This document shows, piece by piece, positions 19,774 through 28,791 of a DNA stretch of 28,791 bases. The stretch comes from Fragilaria radians (taxonomy: Eukaryota; Bacillariophyta; Fragilariophyceae; Fragilariales; Fragilariaceae), in the NCBI GenBank assembly GCA_900642245.1, contig CAAAJI010000020.1, forward strand, positions 399,949-428,739, read 5' to 3'. The notes beneath the pieces are model-generated. The model did no database searches and had not been told where the DNA came from. It was given only the letters and a program-made list of their open reading frames with translations. Numbering within the stretch: position 1 is the first letter of the stretch; the number at the start of each line of letters is the position of its first letter. A program made the position numbers and the translations under genes.

Positions 19774-22584
19774 CTATTGATTTTGTGAACTATCAGATTC
19801 ATTTGAACACGACTCTTGAAATTCATATGGATGTGAGGTCGGTGCCTGAAGCTCAGTGAAAACATGAAGTAGATGCGTTATTTCGTCACTTGAGCTATAT
19901 TGGAAATGTCATTAGAATGAGTCAACAAAATACATGAAAACGCAGGAAACTTACTTTGTCAAAGGATACGAACAAACAAAATCAACTAAGGTCTTCCCCT
20001 CTTTATTGTAATGAACATTTGTGAAGCATTGGCTTTTCCCCTTTGCAACGCCATCAAAGTTATGAATGGACTTTCCAAGATTGGCAGGGTTTGGATCTGA
20101 ACCAGGACTACTTAAAATGCTTAAGCATTTCCCCTCCACCTCCATTTGAGAATATTTGGTCATCTTTGTCCAAGCCTCATTCACACTAACGATTAGAAAT
20201 GGATGCTTGGAAAGCGTAATTACGCGAGCTTCATGAGAATTAGGTGCCAAAGCCATTTCTAAACTTCCTGGAACGACCTGAGCTAAATTATCAGAGCCAC
20301 AGGCTCGCTCAAGCTGCTGCATGAAACCCATCGCATCGTAAACCATCTCGACGCTCAATAGTTTATTGAGCTGAGAAAAGTGGCATCGAAGCATCCCAGG
20401 CATCACGCACTCCGAGAGCGCTCCACACATAACTGCACCTTGTGTACGGAAGACGAAAGGGCACATTAAGATATCGTCGGTCAGAAGCATGTCATCTTCA
20501 TTCACGTGATAATATGCCCTAATTTTCAGCGTATTATTTGATGACTGTGAGGAGCTATCACCGGAATCTGGTAAAATAATATTTGCAGCAGTAAAAGAGC
20601 TAGGTGCCAAGTCTGCTCGGATGGCTACTGTTGTAGGATTACGCGTAGAAGAAGAGCTGACGGTAGTAGGACCAAAAGGGTTTCCAGACGACAGAGGTTC
20701 TTGAGGAGTTGTTATGATATTCGATGATGAAACATTTGGTGTTTGACTTAAATCCTGTACATTAGATGGCATTCCAGCTGCTGTAGAAATCTTCGCTTTT
20801 TTACCAATGCCAACAAATGGCGGAAGGGGAATAGCTGGGGCAAGTTTTAATCTCCCATTCCCATTACGATTCTGGTGCGTGAAGTTAGGTTTGATGTTAT
20901 GCGAAATACCTCCTTTTTGGGCAATGTTAACGGGAAGGGAATTCTTTTCCACAGCAGCATCGCTTGAGCCTGAATCAGAGCTCATTGGCGTACATGAGCT
21001 ATTCTTTTCTTGATCATCATCGAATTTCCTTCTTTTGGATGGCGGCACTTCCACTTTCTGACTAGATAATTTGTCTTCTTCCCCTGATGACGAATCAGTG
21101 CAAGCGTGCTTATTTATCCTTTGAGTCTGTCCTGCGTTTGATTCTTCTGGTGAATCACTTGGACTACTACCTTCTGAGTCCCCGAGCATTGGATCAGGGA
21201 GTTCAGGAGCATTGTAGACGTGGAAATCATTCGATCCTTGCATTTGTGTACTTCGTTCCTCGTGGCTGCTACCGCTGGAGGAGCTCACTTTCTTTCTTTC
21301 GTCATTCGAAATGGTGCTCTCCACTTTGTGCTTCTTTTGCATTTGTGTCGCTAACGAAGCCTTCTGTCGCTCTTCTTCTTCTCCAGACCCATTCGATGAT
21401 CCAGAACTCGAAGATAAACTCGACACTCCGGTTTGCTGTTGCGAATCATCACCAATGCTATAGGGCATATGAGAATACCTAGGGCGCATTCCTTCTCGAC
21501 GCAGAACTTCTTCACGTTTGAGTTGCATCCACCGAGAACTTCGAGAGCCAACACCTTCAACCATGACAGATAGGCTTGCTGAGTCAGAAACAATTGCCTC
21601 AATGCCTCGAGTAACACGGCATTCTTGTTCCACTTCTGCTCTTCGAAATGATCGATATGGTGTGACCGGCTGTCTTAACCAGGCATTATCTTCCAGAATT
21701 GTTAACCACTTTCTTTCGTCGCTTTCGTTGCTGGAATGAAAATGCAGAAAGCTTCTGACTACTGCTCGTCGCACGCTTTGTAATTCTGATAAGTGCTGAA
21801 TTGCAACTCTTCGTTTCCGTACTTCTTCAGTCCTCTGTACATGAAGACCCTCCACAAGTTCCTTTAGCTTTTGAACGTAGGCCTTTTTACGGAGACGAGT
21901 TGACCGGGCATGCTCTCGATTCCTATCGCGATTCTGTCTCGCCTTTTCTTGAGGCGTTAAGTCACATTTTTCTTGCTTATTCTTCTCGTCATTTCGCTGG
22001 GAAATACTTTGTTGACTTCCTTTAAGAGGTGCGGCAGCAACAGCGGCTGCAGCTGCTGCAATTTGAACTTGCATAGCGGTACTCGAGTGAGGAGGCACAG
22101 GAGGAATCGAAACTCCCCCTAGAGTTGAGGGCACTGGTACTTGAAAGGCATAGTTTTGACTCATCATTTGCTGCGCATTTACGGTGCTAGGAGCGAGAAG
22201 TTGCTGGTGATGTTGATTGGGAAGGATTTGCTGAAGATACTGTGGGTGTTGTTGTTGTGCTATTTGGGATTGTGAAAATCCACTACCTTGACAGTCTCCT
22301 GCATTAGCACTCGATGAAATATTGATTCCTGGCTGCATCATATGATGACCACGGTACATTCCAGGCAATCCAATCAAGGCCTCTGGATTGTTAAGCATTG
22401 TTATTCCGGGGAAAAGTGGTGCGGATGATGCAGCGGCAGCTAATGTCGGATTGCTTAAAAAGCCTAGTAAGTGGGGGGCTACTGATTGTGATGACACTTG
22501 AGCTTGCACAAGTGGCACAGATGTTGACTGCCCTACCATTTGCTGCGATGCAGACCCTTCTTCTGGAGCAGATTGTTGTGACAT
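19774..22584 (-). CDS. Stramenopile bZIP-PAS transcription factor (two exons)
   Basis: Exon 1 runs 22584 to 19955, the intron 19954-19895 (60 nt, GTAAGT...ATATAG, phase 2) and exon 2 19894 to 19774, giving 916 residues. Residues 1-190 are a Gln/Ser/Pro/Ala-rich region with an Ala run (176-185), typical of an activation domain. The bZIP basic region is about 214-236 (NRDRNREHARSTRLRKKAY), with a zipper following. A Ser-rich central part holds several acidic and basic patches. A PAS fold begins near 795 (VNEAWTKMTKYSQ) and is completed only by exon 2, which adds THLLHVFTEL and a polar tail. Aureochromes also join bZIP to PAS, but their LOV domain has the flavin-binding GRNCRFLQ. Here the matching segment is GKCLSILS, with Leu at the photoactive cysteine position, so a light sensor is not expected. 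It probably binds ACGT-core DNA as a dimer, by family inference. Confidence 0.88.
19895..19954 (-). other. 60-nt intron near the 3' end of the bZIP-PAS gene
   Basis: On the minus strand it begins GTAAGT and ends CAATATAG, phase 2. Reading through it gives a stop two bases into the intron (AAG TAA). Splicing instead extends the PAS domain by 40 in-frame codons to a TAG at 19774-19776. Confidence 0.85.
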
Positions 22585-23116
22585 CTTTCTTGGTTACTGT
22601 TTAATTTGAAATGTGATAAATAATGTGAGTTGCAAATGGATATGAGATGACATCTGTCTACCAGGAAAGTACGCATATGATCGGATTTAAGAAAACTCAA
22701 TAAATATACTTAGGAGAAAATATTCGCAAAAGTGCGTACTCTTCTCATATTTTTATAACATCAGGCCCTGCTGCGAAAACGCCTTTTGAAAGGATGGAGA
22801 TGATGATCAAGCAAATTTTCAGAGCAAAATTAAGGTGCAAGGCAACGCGTTTCCACGCTTACTTCAGAACTCATAGCCACCGGAATCAACGATGAAATTC
22901 ACGCGATGAAGTAAAAAAGGAAACGAGCACGGAATCGAAAGACGATTAATTTTGAGCCTCCATAAAATTCGCATTTCCAAAACTTGTAGGCCTTTACAGA
23001 TATAAATCTGTCAACACATCACCTTACCTACTTTAGGAATAATTCTTTTGAAGCCCACGATATCTATTCTTGATACGCTTTATTGTCGCTTGTAAATTGT
23101 GTTTGAGTGAGAAATC
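22585..23116. promoter_or_regulatory. Divergent promoter region, bZIP-PAS gene and small spliced gene
   Basis: This 532-bp region separates the start of the bZIP-PAS gene (reading left) from the small two-exon gene (reading right). The part from about 22770 to 22930 is richer in GC than the flanks and may be transcribed leader. No specific factor site was assigned. Confidence 0.3.
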
Positions 23117-23582
23117 ATGATGATGTCTGTTTCTCATCAACAATCTTCGTCTACTGCCCTCACATTCGTACTTCTAGCCAATGAAATTGGTTTATTCGCT
23201 TTGCAAAATATGGTCTTGCCCAATCAAAACGTTGTGTTGAATGATGTCATTACATGGAAACTAAAACACGACTTATCGGTGACAAGGAGACAAACCTCGG
23301 AAACAGTGTAAATACACTGTTAGCGAAACAAAAACAAAGCATTTAGTCAAATTTTAATCAATATATAAAGGTACCTAGATGAAAATCCAGGTGTCCCTTA
23401 TTCCTTTATTCTTTCTCCTAAGATCAGGTCTGAATGACAATGAAAAAAATGTACAGAAAGTCACTCCCCTCTCAAATGAACCAAGAGAGTGGACTTTCCG
23501 GTCAAGAATTTTTGGCAAAAACAAATTTGAGAGGGTGTACGAATTTCTAGACAAGAAAAGATATTTCCAATACAAAGTTTAG
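23117..23582 (+). CDS. Small two-exon gene of unknown function
   Basis: Exon 1 is 23117-23307, the intron 23308-23422 (115 nt, GTAAAT...TCCTAAG, phase 2) and exon 2 23423-23582, giving 116 residues. Support comes from three points. The acceptor follows a strong pyrimidine tract (about 23391-23418). The phase matches exactly. Both exons have codon use like the neighbouring genes, while the intron is AT-rich and has stops. The protein starts with three Met codons and a hydrophobic segment, TALTFVLLANEIGLFAL (about 13-29). That segment could be a membrane anchor or a targeting helix. A polar middle and a basic, aromatic-rich end (EPREWTFRSRIFGKNKFERV, then a Lys/Tyr-rich tail) follow. I recognise no family. 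It lies 532 bp from the divergent bZIP-PAS gene. It could be lineage-specific, or a chance open frame. Confidence 0.5.
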
Positions 23583-26500
23583 TTTATTACTGATTTCCTG
23601 ATGGGTGCCACCATTTTCATACCTTACAGTCCAGTTATTAACCCCCATGTTTCTTGACGTACTCCCAGTCAACTTTTACTCTTGCCTCTTCCGTAAAGCA
23701 TTAAAAAGAATTTGTCTCGCAATTCCAAATTTTCTACGATAGTTCTTTGAGGAGAGCTGCTGTCGCAATCGTTGTGCAAAACACCACTCTCGACTTGATG
23801 GCTGTTCGTTTTCAGGATTTTAAATTCATGAGAGTAATTTCCATTAATAACATACATCTAAAAATCAATTAGATTGAAGTAAAGCTTTTCATCAATTATA
23901 AAATTTTCACAAACAAATGAAACGGGAGTTTATGATACTAATCAAAGATCTCTAAAAGTTAGGTGATAATAAATCACATGTGTTTCATGAAGTGTAACAT
24001 GTCTTGTGAATATTTCATTCTAAATTAAAAAAGTAAAAAGATATTTTGACTAACCAGAATAATCTGGATATAACAATTCATCCTAAATAATAGGCTGATC
24101 TAAAGGAATACTTAATAACGAAAAATTAGTCAATCAAGACTCCACTCTTGTATGATTAATAAAACAAGTCTTTCATAATTTTCTGAAGCCTAGAACATAA
24201 TTTTTCTACTTTTAATCTCCGCAGAGCATATTTTCTCGAGTTTTTTCCCGTTGTCTACATGATCTTTCATTATCTAGAGAAAGCGGAGACTTGTTGAATA
24301 AGCCCGATAAGCCTGTTGCCTTGAAACCTTATTTATGACGTTCCAATCATTAGATGTACCTTAGACTCAATCGCTATTCTTTTCAGCCTTTTTGGTTTTA
24401 AGTTGTATGTTCCTATGGTGTCTTTCCTCAGAATAAAATTGAAGGATACAGAGAGATACAAAAACTTATATTACCAGGCACTCAATATATTGAAAACTCC
24501 TATTTTAAACTTCAGGCATTTGTTACTGCAAAACAAGGTTATTTCCATTTGAATAAACTTGCAGACGTTAACAAGCAAGGCGATAGAATAAAGATGATGT
24601 TAAATTGAAAAAGAGCATTGGATGGTCAAAGGTAATGTTCTTCAAAAGTGGAGCACTATGTTGCTGTTCATTCTTTTGTCTTCATGTTTTTATGTGGGGA
24701 AGTAATTCAAATGAAAGCCTTGTAAGATGAGGGATTGTGTACAGCTGAATTTTAATAAATCGAAACGTTTCACTCATGAATCCAAAGAAACGTGGATAAG
24801 CGGATCAAGCAGCATGCCCTGGTTGCAATCCACAAATGGAGGATATAGACACATCAGCTGATTCAGGGGAGATGGCGGGGATTAAAACTGTCCTAGATTC
24901 TCCTAGTTCCCATTCCAAGCTCATGACATGACCTCTGGGAAGAGTATCAAAATGACCTTGATGGAAAAAGGCTTACAGGGAAGCACGTATTCTGACACAC
25001 GGGGACGCTGAAACACAAGCTTCATCGACAAATATTGGGGTAAGATTTGATCCCATTGGGAGCTTGATAAGATTTGAGAGTCAAATCTCCCATTGACTGA
25101 ATCATCCAGTCTATGGCACACATTGACTAGGGTGATTCATGCAGTGAAGTATGCAAACAAGCGTGTGGATGATGAAAGTAGATTGCGAGTGTTTTAGACA
25201 CTATTGGTTTCTACATGTAGAGTGAAACATTTGCCTACCCTACCAAGAATAAATGAAATTTTACCTATCTATTCTAAATGCAGAACTAGATAGAGCACTC
25301 TGCTTTACAATGACATGAATTTGTATCGAAAACAATCAAAATGATTAGGCCCTGAACAGCGAGGGGATTAACCAGATTTCAGCTCAAACTACAACAGTAA
25401 AGTAAGCAGTCATACTTACTTTGTAAGGAATGAGAAGAATAAAAATATTCTGGCGATTACCGAAGCAGGCAATCTACTTTATCTATGGCCTGTTTCATGT
25501 TTTCAAGTTATTGTCATATCTGGACAAAAATCAGAGGGAAGAAACAAGATTTCTAAGTTTCAATAGTAATGCTAGCTACGATTTAAAGCTTGAACAGAGA
25601 TCCAATAATCAAATGGTTAGATGGCCACCTTGAGAAGGTTTGAGCATAGCCAAGTGAAGGATCAAATTGATAGAAAATTCTACAATTAATAGCTATTTAT
25701 ATATGACAAACAAAATATTGTGAGCTAATTCTGCTCAATCAATCCAGTCGCTCCTGTCATTTCATGAATGAAACTATCTCAGACGTCATCCCTTTTCATC
25801 TAGTATATTTATCGAAATCCTTTTGTAGCTCATCCACAACACTCCTTAATTGCTAATAAATAAGATATCACTTTTCACGTGAAAGAAAATGTTCATCGGC
25901 GTTCTAGCAAATGCATCACATAAATGTTGTATTTGAACGGAGTCACACTTCTTGTTATAAATGAAATTATGTAATAGACTCAAGTAGAGACAAGAATGTT
26001 GTAAAATTTAGATACTTAACTCAATACATGAGATTTGGAAGAAATTTCATAAGTTTCAAATTCGCAGAAATCTGGCTAAATAACTTAATCTGTCGTGAAT
26101 GTCAATTATCTGGATGGATTCAGGTGAACTCATTTCATTTCAAGTGTTTGAAAAATGTAATTGGGTTTATGCTGCCATAAATGTAGTCTATATCCAGGCT
26201 TTGCATCACTGCTGAAGCTATCGATCAACTTTCAACCGTTCCTTTAGTTGAATTAATCAATTTTATCCCTGACATGCATAGAAAGTCTCTTTCTTGTACA
26301 TACGCATCACATCAGAATAAAATATGAAAATATACTCCTTAAAATAGCTTTTGAGCCTTGAGACAATATCAAATATCAAATCACTGGTTTCTCTTGTGCT
26401 GTTTTTGGTGAGAGACTTTGATGTTCTTCTCGAAAAAAATTCCAGATATTCATTATTCAAAGAAAAAGATTTCGTTAGAACGAAGCTCCAATATTGGAGA

Positions 26501-26761
26501 CCATTACTATTATCTAATTGACATGATTTCTCCAGTTATAAAGAGGGCTACCGTAATGCATCAAAAATATTCACATACAAAAGAATTCATGGCATGTTCT
26601 CGACACCATTGATACATTTTTATGACCACATAAAGTACTACTGACTGTTTTATGCCAATAAGCATGAATGAATGAATGAAAGCAACTAGAATGATCTAAT
26701 CACATGAGTTTGAAGACTGACAACTTCAGGAGAGGGATTCTTTGCTGACAGGGTTGCACAC
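23583..26761. other. Long gene-poor region
   Basis: These 3.2 kb hold no intact gene that I can support. About 23821-24180 is very AT-rich, near 25% GC by hand count. A coding-like but broken stretch at 24805-25121 is listed separately. A small perfect inverted repeat (8-bp arms, 3-base loop) lies at 25070-25088. A short ATGA microsatellite, about four units, lies near 26664-26680. Other short open frames (25430-25633, 26263-26612) have no domain. Confidence 0.4.
24805..25121 (-). pseudogene. Broken coding-like fragment, family unknown
   Basis: Reading leftwards, one frame is open from about 25121 and gives a sequence with ordinary coding composition down to about 24965 (for example SLSMKLVFQRP-like text around 25000-25030). 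A second frame is open from about 24966 to a TGA at 24805-24807. It holds a plausible protein end (LEWELGESRTVLIPAISPES, then a Ser/Ile-rich stretch and QPGHAA). The two frames do not join without a frameshift, although a GTAAGC near the junction could be a splice donor. The local GC is higher than in the surrounding spacer. I cannot name a family; it may be a decayed gene, an element remnant or chance. Confidence 0.25.
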
Positions 26762-27223
26762 TTATATGGGTCGAACTTTGAAATGTATCGTAATAAGATT
26801 CATCACCAGGCTCTTCAAATCTTGGGTCAAATAGTAGAATATTCTGTAGCCTGTAGGATCTTCACTATTCTGAATATCCATCGATGATGCCAACTCACCG
26901 CAACAAGAGAAGGCAATATGTTCATTCCCAATCTTAATTTCCAATTCTTGACGCTTTTCATCGTCAACAGGCTCTCTCCAATTTGAATCATCAACTGTAG
27001 ATATTTCCGATTTCCGAATAAGGCGTTTGAGTTCCTCCACTACGGCTGGACCTAGATGCACTTCACGACGTATCATATCTCCGTTTTTATAATTCGAATT
27101 GTTCGCGTAACGCAATTTTCCGCTGGGGGACAATTCAAACTCCATAAACTCATGTCCAAAGCGTCCTTTGTGGCCAACATAGTAGCGTAAGTAAAAGTCA
27201 TCATGTATGGAGTCAGCTGACAT
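26762..27223 (-). CDS. MAGOH: Mago nashi (MAGOH), exon-junction complex core subunit
   Basis: The product binds Y14/RBM8A and locks eIF4A3 on spliced mRNA upstream of exon junctions, affecting mRNA export, localisation and nonsense-mediated decay. The start is taken at 27221-27223, giving 153 residues against about 146 in animals. Conservation is very strong, with FYLRYYVGHKGRFGHEF near the start, GKLRYANNSNYKNGDMIRRE, the RQELEIKIG strand, and an end FYYLTQDLKSLV...IHFKVRPI. The same frame is open for 47 more codons upstream to an ATG at 27362-27364, after an in-frame TAG. That extension (MTQYTVSNLAGNVF...) has no counterpart in the family and is more likely 5' leader. No intron is needed. 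Confidence 0.93.
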   Translation of the reverse strand: MSADSIHDDFYLRYYVGHKGRFGHEFMEFELSPSGKLRYANNSNYKNGDMIRREVHLGPAVVEELKRLIRKSEISTVDDSNWREPVDDEKRQELEIKIGNEHIAFSCCGELASSMDIQNSEDPTGYRIFYYLTQDLKSLVMNLITIHFKVRPI

Positions 27224-28592
27224 GCTTTTGCTTGAGAAACCGTTCAATCCTCTTGTTAGGACAAGGTAAACACTTGACATGAGAACGGTCTGTGTAGAAT
27301 TGATGTCTAGTACAGTGGTTGAAAACACGTTACCGGCAAGGTTGGATACTGTATACTGTGTCATTGACCACTCATACTAGTAATACATCGTAAAGGTGTC
27401 GTGCAACAAACATTGATTAGATAGATACTAATGACAGTATCACATGGTATTCAAATGATGCCATGATTCCTCTATTTGCTTTTCATAACTGGTGCATAAA
27501 ACCAATCTTTATCACTTACATGTGGAATTAGATACGCATGTCTATAGGATATGCTTGATTCTGCAGCTTTTATATTTGCACATTGATTACTCCTGAATCC
27601 TTTCATATAGCAAGTCCCTATCAGATCATATTTGTGTTGGTGAGGATATATGGGAAGTTTACATATTGTCCGTGCAGTTGCTGTCGTAAGTGACAACCTG
27701 AATTCCCTTTCACTGAATGTTCGCGTTTTCAGTTCATTTTATAGTACCGTGTCACCAAATTCTATGTGAAATCTTGCAAGTATAGCATTGGACTGAGGGT
27801 TATGGGAAACAGAGAAGCTAAGGATAAAACTATTTGTTTGAACTCACAATATAGTACCTAGAATATAACATACCTCCTTAGCCAAAGATTGCAAACTATT
27901 TCAATCTGATTTAATGACGTAACCCAGGTTTCCCTGCTCTATGCTTCCTGACTAAACCTGCAGGTCGAATAGAGAGCTAAGTCTTTCCTCAGTGAAACGG
28001 AAATCGATGCTAAATTTTGCATATGCATTTTCCTCATTTGCGACATCAGCTGAGGTGTATTTATTGGCATTCAGAAGTTTGTTAATCAATTCTCTAGGGA
28101 GTCTTTCGGAAAAGGCATTCAAGTTTAATCTCTAACATATTTCCTTACATTTTATTTGTATTAAGCATTTTCATTCTGCATCTGAACATTGGTAAACAAA
28201 TGGATGTGAAAATGTTAGAATTTCAATGAAAAATTACATTCCGTGTCCTACGGCAAGAAAAGTGACGAGGTGGTAAATTGACGAGACGAAAAGACATGAG
28301 AGGGATTATTGGGTGAGAAACGTAATTTACGTATTTTTATTTCCAGCCGTAAAGTAGGGTTACCTTTAGTGTCCTCTTGGCATTTTAGGAAATAAGCATT
28401 TAATCACTGGGTTGACATGCTATACAGTCAATGTAGTTTGAATGAATACTAGGAAAATTAATATAGATTCAATTCATATAGCTTAGCATGCTAATGATTG
28501 AAAATACATCATTTGCTTTCAGAATTGTTAACTCTCTGTAAATAGTACTATGCAAAGTACTATTCATCCAATACACTTGCTACTAAGAATCT
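27224..28592. other. Spacer upstream of MAGOH
   Basis: This 1.37-kb AT-rich region includes the MAGOH promoter and leader. A minus-strand open frame at 27472-27696 has no recognisable domain. Nothing else was recognised. Confidence 0.35.
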
Positions 28593-28682
28593 TTACCAAG
28601 GGTCATCGTCATCAAGTGCCGTATTGTGTAATTTATATGACCTCAACAAATTAACTAATATTGCATGATCTGCTTCAATCAT
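28593..28682 (-). CDS. Possible terminal exon of a minus-strand gene at the window edge
   Basis: A short minus-strand frame ends with TAA at 28593-28595 and encodes about 29 residues, including EADHAILVNLLRSYKLHN and an acidic end DDDDPW. The text looks like a genuine protein C-terminus. It is preceded by ACACACAG, a usable splice acceptor, and a GTAAGC donor lies about 50 nt further upstream (near 28732). However, I could not make a junction that keeps the frame with a strong donor inside the window, so the upstream exon is unresolved. No family is recognised. Confidence 0.25.
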   Translation of the reverse strand: MIEADHAILVNLLRSYKLHNTALDDDDPW

Positions 28683-28791
28683 TCTGTGTGTTTTAAGGCT
28701 CAGACGTATTTAATGTTATACCTAATGCTTACTGAGTCAGGACGCTTTGACAACGGATTTACTTTCACTTTCGTGATAGTAGAATAAAGAA

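Noticed and set aside
20040..20210. Aureochrome-type blue-light photoreceptor
   Set aside because: The LOV flavin-binding motif is not kept; Leu stands at the photoactive cysteine position.
21087..21482. 131-codon plus-strand open frame inside the bZIP-PAS gene
   Set aside because: It is antisense to low-complexity coding sequence and shows no domain.
19951..22584. bZIP-PAS protein as a single 877-residue frame
   Set aside because: The stop falls inside a consensus splice donor (AA|GTAAGT), and a downstream exon in the right phase completes the PAS fold.
25070..25088. Inverted repeat AGATTTGA-GAG-TCAAATCT as a terminator or RNA hairpin
   Set aside because: Eight-base arms are expected by chance in 28 kb, and it is not placed at a supported gene end.
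1..28791. tRNA, rRNA, snRNA genes, CRISPR arrays or defence systems
   Set aside because: No box A/B pattern with a cloverleaf, no rRNA-like or U-RNA core, and no spaced repeats were seen on reading both strands; a covariance-model search was not possible.

Overview
The window reads as nuclear DNA from a photosynthetic stramenopile, most likely a diatom. Three things support this. It carries eukaryote-only genes (RAD6-type E2, MAGOH, CABLES, TMX, type IIA topoisomerase II). It has short GT-AG introns (60 to 289 nt). It encodes a bZIP protein with a C-terminal PAS domain, an architecture typical of stramenopiles, and a protein built from a tryptophan-rich repeat common in marine algae. Genes are somewhat richer in GC than the AT-rich spacers. 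Species cannot be named from the sequence alone.

Layout: 1-2510 has no intact gene, but a decayed Ty1/copia-like reverse transcriptase scrap may lie near 890-1330. At 2511-3261 (+) is a two-exon RAD6/UBC2 E2, convergent with a small L7Ae-fold protein resembling the RNase P/MRP subunit POP3/Rpp38 (3489-4196, -). The latter shares a 206-bp divergent promoter region with a CABLES-family cyclin-like protein (4403-6820, +). At 7937-8831 (+) is a two-exon TMX-type thioredoxin-domain membrane protein of the ER. It is convergent with a signal-peptide-bearing algal repeat protein (9022-9621, -).

At 10992-14729 (-) is an intronless topoisomerase II with a mitochondrial-type presequence and no C-terminal regulatory tail. 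At 16072-18859 (+) is a secreted PcRGLX/YetA-type rhamnogalacturonan-lyase-like protein, interrupted by a single-base frameshift at 16780. At 19774-22584 (-) is the bZIP-PAS transcription factor; its last 40 residues lie in a second exon behind a 60-nt intron. Divergent from it is a probable two-exon small gene of unknown function (23117-23582, +). The 3.2 kb that follow hold only a broken coding-like scrap. MAGOH lies at 26762-27223 (-), and a possible terminal exon of another minus-strand gene lies at the right edge.

The genes do not form a pathway. They are independent housekeeping and regulatory loci: ubiquitination and repair, RNA processing, exon-junction complex, organelle DNA topology, ER redox, transcription. 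No defence, CRISPR or biosynthetic cluster is visible. The most notable items are the organellar topoisomerase II, the frameshifted lyase-like gene, the bZIP-PAS protein that lacks a LOV-type cysteine, and the unannotatable small spliced gene.
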